Origin: Vespa crabro
Lineage: Eukaryota > Arthropoda > Insecta > Hymenoptera > Vespidae
Length of the DNA: 64,000 nt
NCBI RefSeq assembly: GCF_910589235.1
Contig: NC_060965.1
Span: 2,032,901 to 2,096,900 of the forward strand
Direction of reading: 5' to 3'
Position 1 is the stretch's first letter. Each line of letters begins with the position of its first letter. Both the position numbers and the translations under genes were made by a program. The notes under the pieces were generated by a model. It was not told where the DNA came from, did not search any database, and saw only the letters and a program-made list of their open reading frames with translations. This document shows, piece after piece, positions 52,941-64,000 of this stretch.

Positions 52941-53560
52941 TCGTCATTCACTGATATTCATCATTTTGATTGGGTCTGTTCGCAAAATAAAGATGATATT
53001 TTGTAGGATGGTTTCTGGAAAGGAGAAAATGAAAGAAAGAAAAAAAAAAAAAGAGAAGAGAGGAAAAAAAGATAAAACATATTCAACGTTTATTCGAGTA
53101 TACAAGATGCCGGATAAAATTAGCCTTAGAAAATCATAGGGGTCGTTAAAAACATTTTCTTCTCTCGTCCTTATCCGAAGGTCAAGAAATCGAAACGAAT
53201 GTCACAGAAAAAGAGAAGAAGAAATGTTAGGTTATAAAACGTTAATTCAATTTTAATGGGTTACCGACCAATAAGATTTTACGATAATTATTTAAGATAA
53301 GAAAAAAGTTTACGTAAGATTTAATAATTAATGTATCGATCAGATTTCAATGTTTTAAAAAAGAGAAAGATATCATCGTCGTGATAATAAAAATTATATT
53401 ATATCGATCGTCATTTTTATTTTGACATTTGATTGAAAGATATTTCACAAACATTGTAATTTGATATTTCTTTCTTTTATTTTTTTCTTCCCGCGCAAAA
53501 TTAGCCATGTAAAATCTCATATAAATATCTATCAGAGTTTATAAACGATTCAGAGAAAGC
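50626..53560. other. AT-rich intron-like DNA
   Basis: Poly-T and poly-A runs, a (CT)n array at 51,430-51,484, (TA)n-(GT)n at 52,620-52,682 and a 30-base T run near 52,911-52,935. No coding exon recognised. Confidence 0.65.
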
Positions 53561-53569
53561 GGATACGAA

Positions 53570-53705
53570 GCGGACGTGCCCCCAACGTAGAATCATTTTT
53601 ATTGGTCGATTTTGTGGGCGTCGTACGCAATACGTTCCGTCATTGGCTCGACCAGTTGTCGGATGAGAGGCTCGGCTTCTAGGGGTTCTCAATATTGTGA
53701 GAGGT
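53570..53705. promoter_or_regulatory. CpG-richer island with two inverted CCAAT boxes
   Basis: ATTGG occurs at 53,601-53,605 and 53,642-53,646, in CpG-containing unique DNA that includes GTGGGCGTCGTACGC. Flanks are AT-rich. A promoter is the simplest reading. Transcription direction is not shown. Confidence 0.35.
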
Positions 53706-53795
53706 ACTCACGTTACATTAAAACATGTTGCGTTAATTTCTTCGAATCTTGCATCACATTTTCTATTCGAAAATTATAATTATTTCGAGTTTCTC

Positions 53796-53842
<47 letters not shown>

Positions 53843-54042
53843 GCCTCTGTCTCACTCTCTCTGTAGTATGTATTTGTTTCTTTTCTCTCTAATGTGCATT
53901 TGTAAATATTTATAGTGGATTAGTTTCAAATATCGATGGAAGAGACATTCAAAGTATATATTTTCAAATGCAAAAACCATCTTTGCATTCATTTTTAATA
54001 AAGAAAATTTTATTGGGAGGATTAACAATATTTTTATCTTTT

Positions 54043-54074
<32 letters not shown>

Positions 54075-54207
54075 TCTTTTCTTTTCTTTTTTTTAATTTT
54101 TGATTTTATAAAATTCGATGTTTCATTAACTTTCGGTATAATTTTTTTCTCTTTCTTTTTTTTTTTATTTTAATTTTTAATTTTTTTCTCTTTGCCTTTT
54201 GTTACAG

Positions 54208-54243
54208 ATTGACGACTTATCGCGATGCGGCAAGAATTACTGA
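54208..54243 (+). other. candidate 36-nt microexon
   Basis: A strong polypyrimidine tract and TTTTGTTACAG lead to 36 bases of CpG-containing DNA and a donor CTGA|GTATGT. Length is a multiple of three. It could encode an internal piece (phase 1 in, phase 2 out: LTTYRDAARIT). Alternatively, the ATG at 54,225 could start a protein (MRQELL and one split codon). In a third phase it would end IDDLSRCGKNY with a stop. The gene is unknown, and the call rests only on the paired splice sites. Confidence 0.35.
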
Positions 54244-55019
54244 GTATGTATTCAACAATACGTTTATATTTATTTATTAATTTCTTTTCCATTTTTGTCT
54301 ACTCATTGTTTTCTACAAAAAAGGAAAAAGAAAGTATCTAGAAAAATCGCCGCTAGTCTTTTTTTTTTTCGATGGTTCCTATTCGTTGAAATTTCTAATT
54401 ACTTATTTTTAACGATATCAATCTGCTTATTCAAATATTTATATTATGTATATTACTAAAAAAAATTCATTGGATTATCGTGCTCCTGTTCTCTTCTCTA
54501 GAATAAGCGATGATAACGCTATTTATAATGATCATAGAGATTAATCGTGTACACATTATTCTCAATGTCAAGGATTTCTATCTCTGCACGTGACCACTCA
54601 CGCATACACGCGGAAGTAATTGAATATTTTATTATTCATTTTATTCCGAGGTTTCCTTAAATCTGTGTTTTATCTTACGAATTCATCATGGTAATAATAA
54701 TAATAATAATAATAACAATAATAATTCGTTCGTATTATTATTATTATTATTTTCATTATTAAAATGAAAGAATTTTATAAATCGTTTTTACAATCGACAT
54801 AACCAAAGAAAGAAAAATAAGTCGAAAAAATATTATCAAAAAATTGAGTTGTTTTTTTTTCTCAACATTTTTTTCTTTTCTTTTTCCTTCTTTTGCTTTT
54901 GTTTCTTTCCCTCTTTAATTTGAGAACCATCAATCGATCGAATTCCTTTAACGGACGTAGGACGCACACGCGCGTACTACGTATGATTTGTTCGACAATT
55001 TTAACGAGGTACTCGTCGT

Positions 55020-55060
55020 TCGATCTATGATTGGTCATTGTGACGTTTGACGTCAGAGTA
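55020..55060. promoter_or_regulatory. CCAAT + CRE cluster
   Basis: An inverted CCAAT (ATTGG, 55,030) is followed by TGACGT at 55,041 and the perfect CRE palindrome TGACGTCA at 55,048-55,055. The spacing resembles compact animal promoters bound by NF-Y and CREB/ATF. Use is inferred. Confidence 0.4.
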
Positions 55061-55242
55061 TTTAATGAAATAATCGCTGACCTGTCGATTTAGGTTTTAT
55101 TATATAGCCTTCTTCCTAATATATGTTAAATGTAGATTAGATTCTCCCTTATCTGTCTATGATAATTATTAACAAATTTGATTTAACTTGATTTGATTTT
55201 TTTTTTTTTAATTACTTATTATTATTATGATTATGATTGTTG

Positions 55243-59499
<4,257 letters not shown>

Positions 59500-59500
<1 letters not shown>

Positions 59501-59720
59501 AGTGACAACTATTGGCTCGTTTCTCTTATCATAGACGAATTCAAATATAGCGGGGGTATGTAGAGAAGTTACGCCGAGCCAATCAAAGACGGCGATAAAC
59601 GGAGGCTCGGCTCGCGGCGCGCGCGCACAATGACGTAATCGAGTTTATAAACTAATCGCGCGCTTACTCATGTCGAGTCAGTCAGTAGTCGTACGTCCTC
59701 GGTAACGCACGCGTCTTGTC
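59500..59720 (+). promoter_or_regulatory. core promoter: CCAAT, CRE-like, TATA and TCAGT initiator
   Basis: A CpG-rich island contains ATTGG at 59,511, CCAAT at 59,579-59,583, TGACGTAA at 59,631, a TATA-like TTTATAAACT (TATAAA at 59,646-59,651) and an initiator TCAGTCAGT at 59,678-59,686. The TATA-to-initiator distance of about 32-34 bp is that of a focused + strand start near 59,680. Downstream is CTCG|GTAACG, a possible but weak donor near 59,701. This is the best-formed promoter in the window. The gene it drives is not identified; the ORF at 61,285 is one candidate. Confidence 0.55.
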
Positions 59721-59739
59721 TCTCTCTCTCTGTCTTTTT

Positions 59740-59781
<42 letters not shown>

Positions 59782-59953
59782 GTCTGTCTCTTTTTCTTTT
59801 TCTTTCTTTTCTTCTTCTTGTTTTTTTTTCCTTTTTTTTTCTTTTTTATAATATATTACATATTAACTACATACATTCGCGACTACAGTTTTCGACGGTA
59901 AAAACAATCAAGAATAGTTTCTTTTTGTCTCTCTCTCTCTCCCTCTTTTTTTT

Positions 59954-59956
<3 letters not shown>

Positions 59957-59995
<39 letters not shown>

Positions 59996-60048
59996 CTTTC
60001 CATTTTTTTTTCTAATAACAAAATTTTACAATTAATAACAAGGATACA

Positions 60049-60101
<53 letters not shown>

Positions 60102-60135
60102 ATATTATATTATATTTATATATATATATTATATT

Positions 60136-60167
<32 letters not shown>

Positions 60168-60175
60168 ATATATAA
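59957..60175. repeat. (CT)n and (TA)n arrays
   Basis: (CT)n at 59,957-59,992, then about 120 bp of TA with short AT-rich interruptions at 60,054-60,175. (GA)n at 60,268-60,330, (ATT)n at 60,433-60,498 and (GA)n at 60,671-60,725 follow. Confidence 0.9.
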
Positions 60176-60299
60176 TTGATATTAATTTTCGACGGTTAAA
60201 TTTGATTGAAAATCTTGTAAAATATTTTTCGTAAAGGTAAGAAAGAGAAAAAGAGAAAGGGACAGAGGGAGAGAGAGAGAGAGAGAGAGAAAGAGGGGC

Positions 60300-60333
<34 letters not shown>

Positions 60334-60435
60334 CAAAAAAGTTTCGAGAAACATTTTTGATTTTATCTCTTTGATCACTTCTCAGTGATTTTTTAATCTC
60401 TCTTTATTATCTATATTTCTTTATTATTATTAATA

Positions 60436-60498
<63 letters not shown>

Positions 60499-60669
60499 CA
60501 TCATCATTATCATCGTCATTATTATCTTTTCTTTCTTATTAAATAGCTATAAAGTCGTGACCGAGACGTTTGGTATCGTTGAAAAGAAAGAATAAGTTTT
60601 GATGATTTAAACGCACCCCCTCGATCTTACGTAAGTATTTTTGGGGTTGTCGTCGACCATTTTATTTTT

Positions 60670-60735
<66 letters not shown>

Positions 60736-60904
60736 CGCGAGTGAGAAAGAAAGAGAAAAATAAACAAAATTGAGAGAACGAAAGTGTTCTTTTTTTTTCT
60801 ATTTATTATTTATTTATTTATTAAAGTATCGTACATAGGAAAAAAAAAAAACAAAGTGTTTTGTGTTTGATCAGCAAGTTTTTCTAATACTCGTTTTCGT
60901 TTTC

Positions 60905-60975
60905 GTTGATATCGTATTGGCCAATAGAAATTGATTCGGGCAGAAATTGAAAAGTTGGACTTCAGTGAGTTCGTT
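60905..60975 (+). promoter_or_regulatory. CCAAT + initiator upstream of the 61.3-kb ORF
   Basis: TTGGCCAATAG at about 60,917-60,927 is followed about 40 bp later by CTTCAGTGAG, a TCAGT initiator match at about 60,962. A start here would give a 5' UTR of roughly 320 bases before the ATG at 61,285. Inferred from motifs and spacing only. Confidence 0.35.
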
Positions 60976-61284
60976 CGATCGAGTAGAAACATCCATTTTG
61001 AAATATCTTCGCACGTTAATGAATCTTTTTTTTTTTCTTTTTTTTTTTTTATTTCTTTCCCCCTCTCGTGAAATAATTGAGTGGAACCATTCGCCATTGT
61101 GTTTGCACACGATCTATACATACATGTATACATACATACATACGTACGTACGTACGTGATTTTACATATGTACATATGTAATATGGAGAACAATTGGAAA
61201 TAGCAAGAAAAAAAGAAAAAAAAAAAAATAAGAAAAGGAAAGAAAAGGAAAAAGAAAAAGAATAAAAAAGGCGTCAGAAAACTT

Positions 61285-61527
61285 ATGATCTTGCTTCTCG
61301 TAATGTTGCTTTTTCTTGTCGGCGGCCATGCGATAAGCGTTTCCTTGCAATTAAGGAATACCATAATCAGGGTCGAAGAATACGACAACGACAACGCAAC
61401 GGAGAAGCGAGGAGGTCGGTCCATCAAGGTCAACGCCAAACGTTACGTCGCACCTTCTCGTTCAGACATTAAAGTAACGTTCGCGAGTAGTCAGAGTGTT
61501 ACTATTAGATGTTACTACTATTACTAA
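61285..61527 (+). CDS. putative secreted-peptide precursor (possible neuropeptide-like)
   Basis: An 80-codon frame. Residues 1-16 (MILLLVMLLFLVGGHA) form a clear signal peptide with a likely cut after GHA. The rest is polar, with two Lys-Arg pairs at 41-42 and 52-53, the usual sites for prohormone convertase. Processing would release GGRSIKVNAKR and a fragment starting YVAPSRSDIK. The last residues come from an ACT/TAC repeat and may not be coding. A weak donor AAA|GTAACG after residue 63 would remove them and continue the peptide in a later exon outside this view. No Gly amidation site or Cys pattern is visible. I recognise no known insect neuropeptide. A CCAAT/initiator pair lies about 320 bp upstream. 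Secretion is well supported by sequence; hormone function is a guess. Confidence 0.42.
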   Translation: MILLLVMLLFLVGGHAISVSLQLRNTIIRVEEYDNDNATEKRGGRSIKVNAKRYVAPSRSDIKVTFASSQSVTIRCYYYY

Positions 61528-62785
61528 TATCACTACTACTGTTATAACTATTATCACTGATATTACGGATAATACTAATACTATTAAAGATTATTAGACA
61601 TAATCGTGTAATGTCGTCGTAGATTGGACGATCGAGATTCCGTTTCGTCATCTTTATCGTTGTTTTCCGTTAGATCGAAATAATTTAATTCGAGAGAAAT
61701 AATTTTTTCATTATAATGATGCCACACCTTTTTTCTCTTTGTAGCATTTGTTAATTTATTTTTTTCTCCTCCTTTTTTTTCCGAAGCTTCTATTTGTATA
61801 AAACATAAATACCAGACACAGTATGGGCCAAAAGTAAAAAAAAAAAAAAAGAAAGAAAAAAGAGAGAAAGAGAGAGTAAGAGAGAATTAGATTGTAATAG
61901 TTTCTTTGGACGATCTTTTAAATGGTAAAGGCAAAAAAATATTTGTAACCGGGCCATTAGAAAATATTTCTAAACGGGCCAAGTGAAAAACAATCTTATC
62001 GTTATATTATTTAACAGTCGACACGCCTTTTTCTTTCTTTTCTTTTTTTTTCCTTTTTCATTCGTTCCTTTTATTTTTTGTTTCATTTCATTTTTGTGTC
62101 TTAAATCTTCATTTGTATTACAAAATATAAGGTAAAAAAAAGTCTTAACAAAAACCAAAAAATAATGGATTTTTAAATGAACTTAGAAACTTTTCAGCCA
62201 CGTCTCCTTTACCTTGTATTTTTTCTTTCTTCTTTTTTTTTTTTTTTAAATCCGCATTTAAATTAATCTTCTTTGTCCTTTGATTTTCTTTTTAAGGTCG
62301 AAAACCTTTCCGTTGGCATTTTTTAATAATAAGTAATTGTTTCGCGAGGTTAAAATATCTGATAAAATTTTCTCGGTTTGTATCCCTGCGAAGGCCAAAG
62401 AATGAAAGAAATCGTAAGATCACAAACTAAGCCGAGTTTAAAGATTTTTATCTTATCTGTCGATTGCAAGATCGTTTTGTTTGGTTATACCGAGCAACAT
62501 GTTGTAGGTATATATTACTTACTAACATGTAATAAATATGATGATGAAGAAAGAAAATAAAAGAAAAAGAGAAAGAAAAAAAAAAGAAGTATACAGAAGT
62601 CTGTTTTTGTTATACTACGAAGATCGTGGGATGTGTCATGATTGCTTTCTAACAACAAGAATTGCGTGAGTTACTTTACTTGGAATTAGTTACAAAGTTC
62701 GTCGTAAAGAACATCGATTGATATTATATATCGATCATCATCGATCGATTTCCCTATTTTGTTTTCTCTCTCTCTCTTTCTCTCT

Positions 62786-62837
<52 letters not shown>

Positions 62838-63009
62838 TTATTTATCTGTATTATCTATCTAACTCTACTAATGATTATTTAAACCTCTCGTGTATCAATT
62901 TCTTGATTTCCTCGAGGTTGAGTACATTAAAGAGATTAACGAACTGGTATTTATGTCGTACGATAGACTTTCCTCATTCTCGAATAATAATTAACGAGCT
63001 TGTCGATAT

Positions 63010-63048
<39 letters not shown>

Positions 63049-64000
63049 TTGTATTTCTGTATCTCTTTTCCTCGATCTTTTTTCGTTCAACTTTGCCTTC
63101 CTTCGTTTCATTTATTAAGCGCACGATCGTAAATTATAGGATGGATTTCTTTTTCTTTTCTTTTTTTTTATTCTTTTTTGTTTTTGTTTTTTTTTTTGTT
63201 TTTTTCTCTTTATTGAGAAAGAACGATAGATCTTTGATTTCCGTGTTTTAGCTTAATCATGGAAATCCGATCGAGCTCACCGTTTATCTTGGGGAAAAAA
63301 AAAAAAATGAAAACTTGTTGCGATTAAACGCTACTTATAAATATACAAATAAAAAATGGCGCAATCTTAATATAATGTTACAGTATTTTTTCTTTTTTAT
63401 TTTTGTATTATTTGTTTTCTTTTTTCTTTTTTCTTTTTTCTTTTTTTTTTCTTTTTCTTTTTATTCTATTTTATTTTAAGAAAATTCTGATAGTAGATTT
63501 ACTTTTTCTTTTTTTGTGATCGAAGAAAAAAAAATCAAATTCGATGGAGTTATTAGATACGTATATATTTACGCGTACAGATATAAAACATACGGGTATT
63601 GTACAGAGAGATTGTTAGTTACGAACGATGTATTAGAATTCGTATTTTAATTTAATAAGAAGGAGATTATTTAAAAGATATATTTTTTTTTTTCTTTTTA
63701 TGCTAGAACAATCAAACGACAAGGTTAGAAATTTATTTGAATATTTATTTATTGAAATTTTTCTCTTATATTTTTTGAAAATTAAGTATTATTATATGTG
63801 TAGATTTTATTAAGTATTACATATTATTATAAGTAAACATATATACATGTATGTATATAATAAATTTCGGAGTGAATACTTAATGAAACTTTATTTGGTC
63901 CATCCTGTATAATATGTATACATATGTATATGTATGTGTATATGTATATATATATATACAGTGGGCATATGACATACTGCATCAGACATGTGTGTCGGCA
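61528..64000. other. AT-rich DNA without a supported gene
   Basis: Contains poly-A/T tracts, (TA)n at 62,789-62,831, (CT)n at 63,015-63,047, and T-rich DNA at 63,150-63,210 and 63,420-63,480. The 60-codon frame at 62,378-62,560 has a balanced composition but no other support. A reverse-oriented repeat-end-like motif lies at 63,886-63,912. Confidence 0.6.
63886..63912 (-). mobile_element. possible transposable-element end, inverted relative to 45,389
   Basis: Read on the - strand this is TTATACAGGATGGACCAAATAA, similar to TTATACAGGGTGCCCCAAAATT at 45,387. The match covers about 20 bases with a few differences. It suggests two fragments of one repeat family, not one element spanning 18 kb. Confidence 0.22.

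Overview
The window is nuclear DNA of an insect, most likely an aculeate hymenopteran and plausibly a vespid wasp. The evidence is short-intron animal genes with GT-AG junctions, an AT-rich background, a very high density of long simple repeats, and a relic of an insect-type DNMT3. Nothing here fixes the species, so the taxon is an inference.

Three loci can be read with confidence, all between 28.9 and 39.4 kb. (1) On the + strand, about 28.95-30.09 kb, lie broken exons of the de novo DNA methyltransferase DNMT3: two PWWP pieces and three pieces of the C-terminal half of the catalytic domain, in the correct order. They carry several in-frame stops, a frameshift, a destroyed splice donor, and no ADD domain or catalytic motifs I-IV. 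(2) On the - strand, 30.59-33.73 kb, is an intact six-exon NOL9/Grc3 polynucleotide 5'-hydroxyl kinase. It lies tail-to-tail with the DNMT3 relic. (3) On the + strand, 34.36-39.39 kb, is an intact 13-exon KDM7/PHF8-type histone demethylase (PHD + JmjC, 933 codons). NOL9 and KDM7 are head-to-head, with 623 bp between their start codons. The DNMT3 relic next to intact neighbours is the main discovery.

The left 27 kb is mostly (CT/GA)n, (TA)n, triplet arrays and poly-A/T. Set in it are short CpG-rich islands that look like promoters or 5' exons (11.6, 13.5, 17.0, 19.1-19.6 and 24.0 kb). One convincing coding exon on the - strand (12.21-12.38 kb) encodes the start of a His/Gln-rich, probably transcription-factor, protein. 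Two short ORFs (8.17-8.45 kb and 10.54-10.61 kb) are possible exons.

The right 20 kb (43.9-64 kb) holds a series of CpG-richer islands in AT-rich DNA. They carry CCAAT boxes, consensus CRE sites, TCAGT initiators and consensus + strand splice donors (44,593; 45,981), plus a candidate 36-nt microexon (54,208-54,243). This suggests the 5' part of one or more long + strand genes with alternative first exons. At 61.28 kb an 80-codon ORF with a signal peptide and two Lys-Arg sites resembles the start of a secreted-peptide precursor. No tRNA, rRNA, CRISPR array or intact transposon was seen.
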